Assembly: GCF_020171655.1 (NCBI RefSeq)
Contig: NZ_JAIVAC010000001.1
Location: 124,001 to 188,000, forward strand
Reading direction: 5' to 3'
Origin: Exiguobacterium aestuarii
Lineage (GTDB): Bacteria > Bacillota > Bacilli > Exiguobacteriales > Exiguobacteriaceae
DNA length: 64,000 nt
The notes beneath the pieces were generated by a model. The model had not been told where the DNA came from, searched no databases, and saw only the letters and a list, made by a program, of their open reading frames with translations. Shown here piece after piece: positions 15,107 to 23,941 of the stretch. Each line of letters starts with the position of its first letter. Position 1 is the first letter of the stretch. The translations under genes were made by a program, and so were the position numbers.

Positions 15107-16021
15107 ATGTTTCGAAAATTGATCATCCTCTTGATGGGGATTGGATTGTATATGGCTTGGCAATATGAAATGCCGAACGTCTCTGCCCCGACGAGCATTC
15201 AAGTGGAGTCTGAGGTGGCGACGGAACGTGCGACGGATGCACCGAAGTTTACGAGCCAATATGCCGGGCATGATTGGTACTTAGTGGAACGTGGCGGAGA
15301 TCGTGGCCTTGAACTCATTGACGAGGACGGCGCCAAAAAAGGATTTTATCAGTTCGAGACCGAAAGCACGTATCGCGGTCTCGTGCTCGATGAGACGACA
15401 CGTGACCAAGTCGAGGAAATCGGATTTGAGAAAGTGACGTCCTACAACAAAGGGTTGAATCGCTACCTGATCCCGGACGATCCATCCTTTTCGGTGTTTG
15501 CGATTGATGGACAATATGTCACGCTCTTCTTCGACCAACATGACGACGACCGCTTGAAAGGGGTCTTGTCGGTTGACCGCCGAGTGGAAGAGGCGAGTGA
15601 CGGGTATTACGGTGACATTTCCGCGGAAGGAACCGTCGCGAACGAACAGTTGATGCGGATCTTGATGAACTGGGACCGTGAAAAATATGACTTGAGTGCG
15701 CTCGCCGATTATGAGCCACTCTATCCGGTCGTTCGGGCGCACAGTCAGAACATGGCGGAGAACGACTTCTTCAGTCATACGGACCCGGAAGGACGTGACC
15801 CGTTCGACCGAATGGATGAAGCAGGACTGTCGTACTCGATGGCCGGAGAGAACTTGGCGATGGGGCAGATGAGCGTGTTCCATGCGCATTGGGGGCTGAT
15901 GAATTCGAAGGGGCACCGTGAGAACATCATGCAACCTCGATTCAGTCATGCTGCCGTCGGACTCGCCTACAACGATGAGAACAGTCCGTTCTATACGATC
16001 AACTTCATTACCCCTAGATAA
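15107..16021 (+). CDS. CAP-domain secreted protein (YkwD-like) with CAP-associated N-terminal domain
   Basis: 304 residues. One N-terminal hydrophobic segment, then a CAP-associated domain (residues about 45-170; GHDWYLVERGGDRGLELIDE), then a CAP/SCP-PR1 domain with HSQNMAENDFFSHTDPEG, AGENLAMG, GHRENIMQPRFSHAAVGLAY. The conserved His/Glu residues are all present. Exported; role of bacterial CAP proteins is mostly unknown. ATG 15107 follows AAGGAAGGAGGA and is only 13 bases after the ohrR stop, so it may share the ohrR transcript. Ends at the terminator 16021-16053. Confidence 0.85.
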   Translation: MFRKLIILLMGIGLYMAWQYEMPNVSAPTSIQVESEVATERATDAPKFTSQYAGHDWYLVERGGDRGLELIDEDGAKKGFYQFETESTYRGLVLDETTRDQVEEIGFEKVTSYNKGLNRYLIPDDPSFSVFAIDGQYVTLFFDQHDDDRLKGVLSVDRRVEEASDGYYGDISAEGTVANEQLMRILMNWDREKYDLSALADYEPLYPVVRAHSQNMAENDFFSHTDPEGRDPFDRMDEAGLSYSMAGENLAMGQMSVFHAHWGLMNSKGHRENIMQPRFSHAAVGLAYNDENSPFYTINFITPR

Positions 16022-16053
16022 AAGGATGACTCCACCTCGGAGCCATCCTTTTT
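16021..16053. terminator. Bidirectional terminator
   Basis: Stem AAGGATGACTCC / GGAGCCATCCTT (one mismatch) with T-run to the right and A-run to the left; between convergent CAP and glutathione peroxidase genes. Confidence 0.8.
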
Positions 16054-16056
16054 GTG

Positions 16057-16530
16057 TTAGATGAGTTTTTTGACCGCATCCTCAATCTCGGCCGGTGTCG
16101 TCTGTGGCGAGAAGCGTTCAACGACGTTTCCATCACGGTCGACTAAAAATTTTGTGAAGTTCCATTTGATTGTTTTCGATCCGAGCAGACCAGGTGCTTC
16201 TTTTGAGAGATACGTGAAGAGTGGGTGCGCGTCTTTTCCGTTCACATCGACTTTCGCAAACATCGGGAACGATACGCCATAGTTAAGTTGACAGAACTCT
16301 TGAATCTCTTCGTTTGAGCCCGGATCTTGATGTCCGAACTGGTTGCAAGGGAAACCTAAAATCTGAAGACCTTGCCCCTTGTACGAGTTGTATAGCGACT
16401 CGAGACCTTCGAGCTGTGGCGTGAATCCACACTTACTCGCTGTATTGACGATGAGTAAGACGTCTCCCTTATATGTAGCTAACGGTTGTAACTGACCTTT
16501 CATGTCCAATGCTTCAAAATCATAAATCAT
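16057..16530 (-). CDS. Glutathione peroxidase family thiol peroxidase (BsaA-like)
   Basis: 157 residues. Peroxidatic Cys34 in [13 protein letters not shown], then [19 protein letters not shown] (resolving Cys and Gln) and [12 protein letters not shown] (Trp/Asn), the GPx catalytic set. In Firmicutes such Cys-type enzymes normally use thioredoxin. Good GGGGG-type RBS before the ATG. Single-gene unit. Confidence 0.93.
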   Translation of the reverse strand: MIYDFEALDMKGQLQPLATYKGDVLLIVNTASKCGFTPQLEGLESLYNSYKGQGLQILGFPCNQFGHQDPGSNEEIQEFCQLNYGVSFPMFAKVDVNGKDAHPLFTYLSKEAPGLLGSKTIKWNFTKFLVDRDGNVVERFSPQTTPAEIEDAVKKLI

Positions 16531-16692
16531 ATTGAATCCCCCTTTTTTCTGTAGTATACCAAGAGAAATCCGCTATCTCGACTTTGAACGCGTTGCGTGC
16601 AATCAAATTGTTATAAAATCATGATGTCGCTGTTACATATTTCGTGAAGTACAATCCGTATAATGAAACTCGTTGTAGAAAGGAACGGTGTT

Positions 16693-17211
16693 ATGCGACT
16701 TTTAAAAAATGAATTTATATGGATCGCGCTCATTTTGATTGGATTATTCTTCTCGAGTGCAACACCTTACTCAGATCAGTCGATCGTTTCGCCACTCGAG
16801 CGATTCGATTGGAGCTGGATTGAGCCGACGTTAGCGAACGTCGAGTTTGACTATGCAGGAAAAGAAGTGTCACTCGACACGTTAGGGACAGTCGGAATCA
16901 TCGAATTCTTGATGCGGAAAACGGCACATTTCGTTACCTTTTTCGCTCTTGGCGCCTTGTTCGTTAAGGCGATTTCGAGAACGAACCTTCATGCCGGGCT
17001 GATCCTTTTGTTCGCCTGGACGCTTGCTAATACGGTCGCCATCTTTGATGAGTATCATCAGAGTTTGACACCGGAGCGGACGCCGTTACTGCAAGATGTT
17101 CTATTGGACAGCAGTGGGGCAATTGCTGGAGTCGTGCTCATCGGTGGCCTCTTATTACTTCGTTCGAAACGAAAACGAGGGAAACGAGCCGGATATGTGG
17201 CATTAAGGTAG
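16693..17211 (+). CDS. VanZ-like family membrane protein
   Basis: 172 residues with four hydrophobic helices and the VanZ landmarks: LMRKTAHFVTFFALGAL in the middle and FDEYHQSLTPERTPLLQDVLLDSSGA with the conserved acidic/Arg residues. Function of VanZ proteins outside teicoplanin resistance is not established. ATG 16693 is chosen by AAAGGA 8 bases upstream; an ATG at 16663 lacks one. Terminator follows at 17239-17267. Confidence 0.85.
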   Translation: MRLLKNEFIWIALILIGLFFSSATPYSDQSIVSPLERFDWSWIEPTLANVEFDYAGKEVSLDTLGTVGIIEFLMRKTAHFVTFFALGALFVKAISRTNLHAGLILLFAWTLANTVAIFDEYHQSLTPERTPLLQDVLLDSSGAIAGVVLIGGLLLLRSKRKRGKRAGYVALR

Positions 17212-17238
17212 TCGAAAAATGATATAGGTTGTTATGTG

Positions 17239-17267
17239 AAAAGCGCTTTCTTCAAGTGCTTTTTTTA
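17239..17267 (+). terminator. Intrinsic terminator after the VanZ-like gene
   Basis: Stem AAAGCGCTT / AAGTGCTTT with TCTTC loop then a T-rich tract. The remaining bases to 17505 are the AT-rich leader of the next gene. Confidence 0.8.
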
Positions 17268-17505
17268 TTTTGAAAACTATTTTGTGACAACAAACCAAAT
17301 AAAATATTGTCTATACCCACGTTTTTTAAGCGATAAAACCTAAATTAGGTCAATGTCATACGAATGAAATATAAGTGTAAAATAACTTTTGGTTTAGATT
17401 GCTATAATGAGTCACAGAGCGAATGAAATTTCGCAACTCATCTTATAGAAAATACTTGAACGACTATAGATAAAAAATACACAGGAATCAGCGGAGGGAA
17501 GCACA

Positions 17506-18807
17506 TTGGGTAACTTGAAGAAATTTGCAGCCACAGTCACTCTAGGCGCACTCTTGATCGGCGGAACGTCACCGACTTATGCAGCCTCACTTACAGAGAA
17601 GCAGAAGAAAGTACAAGAACAACGACAAAAGAATAGCAGCGAGCAGTCGAAAGCAAACTCTTCGATTCAATCACGTGAGCAAGCCATCAGCAAAGAGCAA
17701 CAAGAAATCAACAAGTTAGATGCTGAACTCCAAGACGTCATCAACGATGTCGCTCAGAAAAAAGCTGAGATCCGTGCAACTGAAGAAAAAATTCAAAAGC
17801 TTCAAGAGCAAATCAAAAAATACGAAGCAAAAATGAAAGCACAAGAAGAACTCATGAAAGACCGTATGGCGACGATGCAAAAGAACGGTGGCTCGTCAGT
17901 CAACTGGGCTGAGTTCATCTTCGGTTCAAAAGACTTCGGTGACTTGATCACACGTATGATCACAGCTGGTACGATCCAAGAGAACGACCAACAGATCTTC
18001 GAAGAATATGAAGCAACGAAAGAAAAACTTGCAAAAGCGCAAGCTGAATTAAAAGCAGAACGCGATTCACTCGTGAAGCAAAAAGAAGAACTTGAAAAAC
18101 GCCAAAAAGAGCTCGATCAAAAAATGAAAGAGCGCGCAGCGAAAATCAAGAAACTCGAAGCTGAAAAAGTGAAGTTCGAATCAAAACTCATGAGTCTACA
18201 AGAGATGGAAGATACGCTCAAAGCTCAAGAACAAGCGATTCAAGCAGAAATCGAAGCACAACGTCGTGCTGAAGAAGAAGCACGTCGTGCAGCGGCAGAA
18301 GCAGCAGCTGCTAAGAAGAAACAAAGTGCAAGCTCAAGCAACAGTGGTTCTAGCGCTTCAGCGTCAACACCTGTAGCGTCTGCACCAGCGAGCGGTGGGA
18401 TGTTCCAACGTCCAGCAAGCGGTCGCCTCTCACAAGGATGGGGCGCAGCGAGCGGTGCGAACGGATACTCGTTCCATAACGGTCTTGATATCGCAGGTCC
18501 AGTTGGTACACCGATTTATGCAGCACAAACTGGTACGGTCCTCCGTGCAGGTTGGGGTGGCGCATACGGAAACCACGTCATGATCGCACACGTCATCAAC
18601 GGACAAGTGTGGACGACAGTATACGCACACATGAGCTCGGTCTCAGTTAAAGCGGGTCAACGCGTGTCACAAGGTCAAAACCTTGGCGGCATGGGTAGCA
18701 CAGGGAACTCGACAGGTTCACACCTTCACTTCGAGATTCACCGTGGCGGCTACTCGTACTCTTCATCGAGCGCGGGAAGCACAGTCAACCCAGCATCATT
18801 CTTCTAA
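17506..18807 (+). CDS. Secreted peptidoglycan hydrolase-like protein: PcsB-type coiled coil plus M23 (LytM) peptidase domain
   Basis: 433 residues, TTG start with GGAGGG 7 bases before. Signal peptide 1-27 (ends TYAAS), long coiled coil (about 30-265) containing the PcsB hinge region FGSKDFGDLITRMITAGTIQ, a low-complexity Ser/Ala linker (about 270-300), then an M23 domain with Zn ligands HNGLDIAGP (HxxxD) and GSHLHFEIH. Architecture matches EnvC/PcsB-like cell-separation hydrolases. All M23 metal ligands are visible, so catalysis is likely. Terminator at 18821-18852. Confidence 0.88.
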   Translation: MGNLKKFAATVTLGALLIGGTSPTYAASLTEKQKKVQEQRQKNSSEQSKANSSIQSREQAISKEQQEINKLDAELQDVINDVAQKKAEIRATEEKIQKLQEQIKKYEAKMKAQEELMKDRMATMQKNGGSSVNWAEFIFGSKDFGDLITRMITAGTIQENDQQIFEEYEATKEKLAKAQAELKAERDSLVKQKEELEKRQKELDQKMKERAAKIKKLEAEKVKFESKLMSLQEMEDTLKAQEQAIQAEIEAQRRAEEEARRAAAEAAAAKKKQSASSSNSGSSASASTPVASAPASGGMFQRPASGRLSQGWGAASGANGYSFHNGLDIAGPVGTPIYAAQTGTVLRAGWGGAYGNHVMIAHVINGQVWTTVYAHMSSVSVKAGQRVSQGQNLGGMGSTGNSTGSHLHFEIHRGGYSYSSSSAGSTVNPASFF

Positions 18808-18820
18808 TCAACACAAATAT

Positions 18821-18852
18821 AGTGATCGACGAACGCGTCGATCACTTTTTTG
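18821..18852. terminator. Terminator after the M23 peptidase gene
   Basis: Perfect stem AGTGATCGACG / CGTCGATCACT with AACG loop and six T. It overlaps the stop of the convergent small membrane gene. Confidence 0.9.
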
Positions 18853-19012
18853 TTGTCTGATACACGATAAACGTCAAGAGTGCGGCACCGATGACACTGA
18901 GCCATAGCGTATCGATGTTCGGGTCATCAAGGACGCTCTGTCCACCGACGATTAACATATAAAGAAGGAGTGCCACGCCAAGTGCACGTAAAACAATTCG
19001 GAATCTAGCCAT
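18842..19012 (-). CDS. Small two-helix membrane protein, unknown function
   Basis: 56 residues starting MARFRIVLRALG with two hydrophobic helices (about 8-25 and 33-50). ATG 19012 follows GGAGGCG at normal spacing; the ORF runs further upstream into the GNAT gene's 3' region without a ribosome site. Not recognised. Lies 43 bases downstream of the GNAT gene on the same strand, so probably co-transcribed. Confidence 0.65.
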   Translation of the reverse strand: MARFRIVLRALGVALLLYMLIVGGQSVLDDPNIDTLWLSVIGAALLTFIVYQTTKK

Positions 19013-19055
19013 GAAAAATCGCCTCCACCTAATAGTATAGGGGAGGCGATTCGTT

Positions 19056-19901
19056 TCATCTAGCGAGTCGGACCCAAGCAGAGTCCATGATCTGTTCATA
19101 CCCGACTTCTTGATAGATTTTGTTTGACGTCGGGTTCGTCAAATCCGTATAGAGGACACAGAACGATTTCGTCTCAAGTAATTGACGGCTAAGGTCTGCA
19201 ACGAGACTGCGAGCGTAACCTCTTCCACGTGCGTCAGGTGACGTATAAACGAACGAGACGGTGATGCCGTTCTCGGTCGGACGTGAGCGTTTCGCACACG
19301 AGACGACCTGTCCATCGACTTCCCAGAACACGGCGTCATCATTCTTGAGCATCGTGTCGATTGCTTTCGTCACTTTTTCAGGAGGTGAAGAGCGAAGTCC
19401 CGACTCGGCTTCAAAGGCGCTATACCAGGATTCGAGTTGTGCTTGATCGGCTGTTGTCGCTTTTCGCATGTGACCGTTCGCCATCTCGATGTCTTCCACC
19501 TCGTCGAGTCGATAAAGACCTTGTGACATGAACATCTCACTCGTCCCAGATGTGATTTCTTGCCACGCTTTCCCGAACCGTTCGGCTTGCTTACGTTCTG
19601 AGACCACCTCGATGAACGAGATCTCGTTTTCGAGAAGGTGCGGGATGATGAAGGCAGGGAGTTCGTCCTCCCGTTCCGTGTCCACGACAATGTAATGGAG
19701 CGGATGGGGCGGTGTCACTTGAAGGATGGCGAGGAGTTCACCATTCTCTTCGACGGTGAATTGATGAAACGTCTCATAGACGCCTTGAATCACGTTATTT
19801 AATACGCCGATCATGAGGCTATTCTTGGCTTCTTCTTTTAACAATGCGTCCATGACGCGGTCAGCGAAGTGATTCGGGTCTTTCCATTCAATCCATTCCA
19901 T
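19056..19901 (-). CDS. GNAT family N-acetyltransferase
   Basis: 281 residues. The C-terminal half is a GNAT fold: VSFVYTSPDARGRGYARSLVADLS carries the acetyl-CoA pyrophosphate loop (RGRGYA), followed by LYTDLTNPTSNKIYQEVGYEQI. The N-terminal half (about 1-130) is a degenerate repeat of the fold, as in FR47-like/two-domain members. Start at ATG 19901 is set by AGGAG about 9 bases upstream. Substrate unknown. Confidence 0.85.
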   Translation of the reverse strand: MEWIEWKDPNHFADRVMDALLKEEAKNSLMIGVLNNVIQGVYETFHQFTVEENGELLAILQVTPPHPLHYIVVDTEREDELPAFIIPHLLENEISFIEVVSERKQAERFGKAWQEITSGTSEMFMSQGLYRLDEVEDIEMANGHMRKATTADQAQLESWYSAFEAESGLRSSPPEKVTKAIDTMLKNDDAVFWEVDGQVVSCAKRSRPTENGITVSFVYTSPDARGRGYARSLVADLSRQLLETKSFCVLYTDLTNPTSNKIYQEVGYEQIMDSAWVRLAR

Positions 19902-19926
19902 ATGTATCTCTCCTATTCGATGTAGA

Positions 19927-19960
19927 CAAAAACGGACAAACCTGATGGCTTGCCCGTTTA
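19927..19960 (-). terminator. Terminator of the symporter gene
   Basis: On the minus strand ACGGGCAA / TTGTCCGT (one G-U) with a T-run; directly after the symporter stop. Confidence 0.65.
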
Positions 19961-19971
19961 TGCGTTGTACG

Positions 19972-21180
19972 TTATGCGATATCTTCTTGCTTCGACGCTG
20001 TGTTGTCGAGAAGTTTCGTGTTGTGTTTGAAGTAGTGGATAATTTTTGCGATGGCACCGTCGCCTGTGACGTTTGTAGCTGTCCCGAAGCTATCTTGCGC
20101 CAAGTAGAGTGCGATGACCAAGCTTTGCATCGTCGCGTCGAACCCGAGGATCGAGCCGAACAATCCGAGAGATGCCATAACGGCTCCACCTGGAACACCA
20201 GGTGCTGCAATCATCGTCACACCGAGTGCGAGGATGAATGGAAGGACGATCGCGTATGACATCGGCATGCCGTTCAAGTACATGAGCGCGACACCGACCG
20301 ACGTGAGTGTAATCGTCGAGCCTGACAAGTGGATTGTTGCCGAGAGCGGGATGACGAAGTTCGCGACACCCTCATCCGTATTGTTCAACTTCGCTTGGCG
20401 AAGCGTGACTGGAATTGTCGCAGCCGATGATTGCGTCCCGATGGCTGTGAAGTAAGCCGGCATCATCGTCTTGAGCAACTTGAACGGATTCTCTTTGTTG
20501 AGACCACCTGCGATTGAATATTGAATCATAAGCATCGTCAAATGAAGAACGATGATTGTGACGAAGACGAGCGAGAACACCGAGAGGATCTCAGCGACCT
20601 GACCAGCGTACGTCATGTTCATGAAAATTCCGGCGATGTGGAATGGGAGTAATGGAATAATGACTTTACTGATTAAGAGCTCGATGATATCGCGGAAATC
20701 CATGGCGAGGTCGAGTGACCGTTTGCTTTCGATTGCGGCAATCCCGATCCCGATGACGAAAGCTAAAATGAGTGCGGTCATGACACCGAATACCGGTGGA
20801 ATCTCAAATTCCATGAACCCTTTCAATAAGGCTTCTTCTGGGTTTTCGGCTCCTTCCGTCGACCGTGACAAAATTTGCGGGAACAAGTTGCTCGTTGCAA
20901 AGTATGCGAGCGTTCCTGCGACAACTGTTGAAGCGTAAGCGATGAGTGCTGTAAGTCCGACTAACTTTCCTGCTCCTTTACCAAGTTCCCCGATTCCTGG
21001 GATGATGAAAGCAAGAATGATCAGTGGGATAGCGAAGCCTAAGAACTGCCCGAAGACCGTGTTGAACGTCACAAACGTTCGAACGATCCAGTTCTGACTT
21101 TCTGGTACGATGCTCCCGAGCAGAATCCCGAAAGCGATCGCGATGATGATGCGACCTAAGAGGCCAATGCGTAATTTCAA
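19972..21180 (-). CDS. Dicarboxylate/amino acid:cation symporter (DAACS family)
   Basis: 402 residues from the TTG at 21180, with AAAGGGTG just upstream; an ATG 45 bases further up has no RBS. Eight or so helices and two re-entrant loops; the signature TQSSAATIPVTLRQAKLN (serine-rich hairpin) and the C-terminal motif with VPGGAVMASLG and QDSFGTATNVTGDG are diagnostic of GltP/DctA-type Na+ or H+ symporters. The exact substrate (glutamate/aspartate, dicarboxylate, Ser/Thr) is not resolved. Confidence 0.88.
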   Translation of the reverse strand: MKLRIGLLGRIIIAIAFGILLGSIVPESQNWIVRTFVTFNTVFGQFLGFAIPLIILAFIIPGIGELGKGAGKLVGLTALIAYASTVVAGTLAYFATSNLFPQILSRSTEGAENPEEALLKGFMEFEIPPVFGVMTALILAFVIGIGIAAIESKRSLDLAMDFRDIIELLISKVIIPLLPFHIAGIFMNMTYAGQVAEILSVFSLVFVTIIVLHLTMLMIQYSIAGGLNKENPFKLLKTMMPAYFTAIGTQSSAATIPVTLRQAKLNNTDEGVANFVIPLSATIHLSGSTITLTSVGVALMYLNGMPMSYAIVLPFILALGVTMIAAPGVPGGAVMASLGLFGSILGFDATMQSLVIALYLAQDSFGTATNVTGDGAIAKIIHYFKHNTKLLDNTASKQEDIA

Positions 21181-21397
21181 ATCAATCACCCTTTCTGTTT
21201 GTTTGAATAGTTGATATTTTCGCACATTTTACGAAATGTTGCCACCATCTCTTGCAATTTTCCTGAAGAAAGACGTTTGACAACTTCATAGAAGGGTAAT
21301 AGAAAATGTTGTACATATCAAGGGAAGGGGCTTCTCCTTTTCCTAATATAAAAACGATGTTATGATTAATGCTGACAGACGTAAAGGAGGGGTGCGC

Positions 21398-21619
21398 GTG
21401 CAGTTACAACGAACAACGATTCACATTGCGGGTCAAGACTATACGATCGTGAGCGAAGAACCCGCTGATCATGTGAGGGAAGTAGGCTTTTTGGTCGACA
21501 GTAAGATCCGCGAGATTCGTGAACAATCCCCTCATTTAGATGCTCGTCAGGCAGCGGTCTTGGCTGCGATTCAAATCGCGAGCGACCACGTCAAAACTAA
21601 ACGAAATATGGGAGAATAA
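21398..21619 (+). CDS. zapA: Cell division protein ZapA
   Basis: 73 residues; GTG start at 21398 with AAAGGAGG 7 bases upstream. IHIAGQDYTIVSEEPADHVREVGFLVDSKIREI is the ZapA globular head and the C-terminal half is the dimerising helix. ZapA bundles FtsZ protofilaments. First gene of the zapA-yshB-polX-mutS2-yshE cluster, the same order as in B. subtilis. Confidence 0.9.
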   Translation: MQLQRTTIHIAGQDYTIVSEEPADHVREVGFLVDSKIREIREQSPHLDARQAAVLAAIQIASDHVKTKRNMGE

Positions 21620-21627
21620 ATCAATCC

Positions 21628-22164
21628 ATGGTTACGCTACTTATACTGTTTTTCTTGTTTATTGGAATCGTCAACGGCTTCCGTCGTGGCGCGATTCTAC
21701 AGCTCGGCCATTGGGTCGCGCTCATCATCAGTTTTCTCGTCGCAAACACGTACTATAAAGATTTAGCCGAAGCGTTCAAGCTCTGGATCCCGTATCCGTC
21801 TCAGCTTGATGGAACGCTCCCTGGCGGCGTCTTGGACCTCAACTCGCTTTCAGGGATTGAGATGACGTTTTATAACGTCTTTTGGTTCGTCGTCTTGTTC
21901 CTCATCACAAAACTTGTCTTGCATCTCATCTTGGCGATGCTCGACTTCTTGACAGACTTGCCGATCTTGCGCCAATTAAAAGGGTTGATCGGAGCAGTCC
22001 TCGGATTCTTTGAGGCGTATGTCATCACATTCTTCATCCTTTGGGTGATTGCGTTCGTGCCGATGGCAGGCGTTCAAAATGCTGTCGACAATTCGTCGCT
22101 TGCGACATTTATCATTCAAGACACGCCATATCTATCAGATTGGTTTTCAAATAAGATGTTGTGA
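21628..22164 (+). CDS. CvpA family membrane protein (YshB-like)
   Basis: 178 residues with four hydrophobic helices; starts 8 bases after zapA stop. N-terminal FIGIVNGFRRGAILQLGHW and C-terminal domain pattern fit CvpA/YshB proteins. Function in Bacilli is unknown. Confidence 0.85.
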   Translation: MVTLLILFFLFIGIVNGFRRGAILQLGHWVALIISFLVANTYYKDLAEAFKLWIPYPSQLDGTLPGGVLDLNSLSGIEMTFYNVFWFVVLFLITKLVLHLILAMLDFLTDLPILRQLKGLIGAVLGFFEAYVITFFILWVIAFVPMAGVQNAVDNSSLATFIIQDTPYLSDWFSNKML

Positions 22165-22231
22165 CACGACAGGCCGGAATGCAAGCTAGTGCTTGTATCT
22201 CGGTCTTTTCTGTGTGAAGAGGGGGAAGCAT

Positions 22232-23926
22232 ATGAATAAAGTAGAAGCGATGATGTTGCTCGAGAAGATCGCGCAATATATGGAAATCAAAGGGGAGAAC
22301 CCGTTTAAAATCAATGCGTTCCGTAAGGCCGCAACGGCTCTAGAGAATACGGACCTCGAGCTCGAGGACATCGACGACTTGACGTCCATCTCAGGGATTG
22401 GCAAAGGGACGGCGGCCGTCCTTGAGGAGTATCGCGATACAGGTCGCAGTGAGGTGCTCGAAGCGTTGCAAGAAGAAATCCCGTTCGGCTTGATGAAACT
22501 CTTGAAAATTCAAGGGCTCGGCGGGAAGAAACTCGCCAAACTCCGTGAAGTCGGGGTCATCGATTTAGAGTCTCTCATCCGTGTGCTTGAAGACGGGACG
22601 GCGGCATCGCTCCCAGGATTCGGAGCGAAGAGTGTCGAGAAGCTACTCGCCGCAGCGAAGAACCTCGAGTCGCGTCCGGAACGATTGGCCTATGCGGTCA
22701 TGCGACCGATTGTCGAAGAGATCAACGATGTGTTGGAGAAAGAAGAGCTCGTCTTGCGTCATTCCGTCGGGGGAAGCTTTCGTCGAGCAGAGGAGACATG
22801 TAAAGACCTCGACTTTATCATTGCGACCGAGGAGCCGATCGCGCTTCGGGAGAAACTACTCGCTTTACCGTTCATCAATGAAGTGATCGCGGCAGGGGAG
22901 ACGAAAGTATCGCTCGTCCTCGAACGTGAGGAAATGGTGTCGGTCGACTTCCGTATGGTCGAACCGGGCGCATTCGCCGCGACGCTTCACCATTTCACAG
23001 GCTCAAAAGACCATAACGTCCGCATGCGCCAACTCGCGAAAGCGAAAGGAGAGTCGATTTCGGAATACGGAGTCGAAACGGCAGACGGGCTGTGGCAACC
23101 TGAAACGGAAGAAGAGCTGTTCGAACGGTACGGACTCCCCTTCATCCCACCCGAGCTTCGGGAAGGGCACGCCGAGTTCGAGCACGACTTATCGAAACTC
23201 GTCACGCTCGAAGACATCAAGGCAGACGCGCATATGCACACGGTCTGGTCGGACGGGAAGTTGACCGTCGATGAGATTGTCGTGGCGATGAAAGGGCGCG
23301 GCTATGAGTGGATGGCCATCACCGACCACGGGAAGTATTTGACGTTCGTCAATGGATTGACGGAAGAACGACTCGAGGCACAAGGTGAGGAGATCCGCGA
23401 AGCTGCAAAGACACATGAGATGAACGTGTTGCGTGGCGTCGAGATGGATATCCGTCCTGATGGGACGCTCGACTACGAGCCAGAATTTTTAGAGACGCTC
23501 GACTATGTCGTCGCCTCGATCCATTCGAAGATGGACCAATCCGTCGACGAGATCATGGCACGTCTCGAGAACGCCTGCCGTTCACCATACGTCAACGTGA
23601 TCGCGCATCCGACGGGACGACTCATCGGTCGTCGCGACGGTTATCCGATTGACGAGGACAAGTTGATCGCCCTCGCAAAAGAGACGGGGACGGCGCTCGA
23701 GTTGAACGCGAACCCGAACCGCCTCGATTTGACGGCATCGACGCTGAAGAAGGCGAAGGCGGCGGGCGTCAAAGTAATGATCAACACCGACACACACCAC
23801 CCAGACATGATGGAAGATATGGCACTCGGCGTGTTACACGCACGGAAAGCCTATCTCGAACCATCGGATATCATTAACTGCTTCTCGTTTGAAGACGCCA
23901 AGGCGTTCTTCGCGGCGAAGCGATAG
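22232..23926 (+). CDS. polX: DNA polymerase/3'-5' exonuclease PolX
   Basis: 564 residues. Order: helix-hairpin-helix 8-kDa-like domain (SGIGKGTAAVLEEYR, LGGKKLAKLREVG), family X nucleotidyltransferase with GGSFRRAEETCKDLDFII (GS motif and metal Asp pair), then a C-terminal PHP domain (DAHMHTVWSDGK, ITDHGK, NTDTHH) giving 3'-5' exonuclease/AP endonuclease activity. ATG 22232 follows GAGGGGG. Repair polymerase of the base excision pathway. Confidence 0.95.
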   Translation: MNKVEAMMLLEKIAQYMEIKGENPFKINAFRKAATALENTDLELEDIDDLTSISGIGKGTAAVLEEYRDTGRSEVLEALQEEIPFGLMKLLKIQGLGGKKLAKLREVGVIDLESLIRVLEDGTAASLPGFGAKSVEKLLAAAKNLESRPERLAYAVMRPIVEEINDVLEKEELVLRHSVGGSFRRAEETCKDLDFIIATEEPIALREKLLALPFINEVIAAGETKVSLVLEREEMVSVDFRMVEPGAFAATLHHFTGSKDHNVRMRQLAKAKGESISEYGVETADGLWQPETEEELFERYGLPFIPPELREGHAEFEHDLSKLVTLEDIKADAHMHTVWSDGKLTVDEIVVAMKGRGYEWMAITDHGKYLTFVNGLTEERLEAQGEEIREAAKTHEMNVLRGVEMDIRPDGTLDYEPEFLETLDYVVASIHSKMDQSVDEIMARLENACRSPYVNVIAHPTGRLIGRRDGYPIDEDKLIALAKETGTALELNANPNRLDLTASTLKKAKAAGVKVMINTDTHHPDMMEDMALGVLHARKAYLEPSDIINCFSFEDAKAFFAAKR

Positions 23927-23941
23927 AAAGGAACATGCTAG

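Noticed and set aside
15281-15949. 222-codon frame antisense to the CAP-domain gene
   Set aside because: CAP motifs are complete on the plus strand; no ribosome site.
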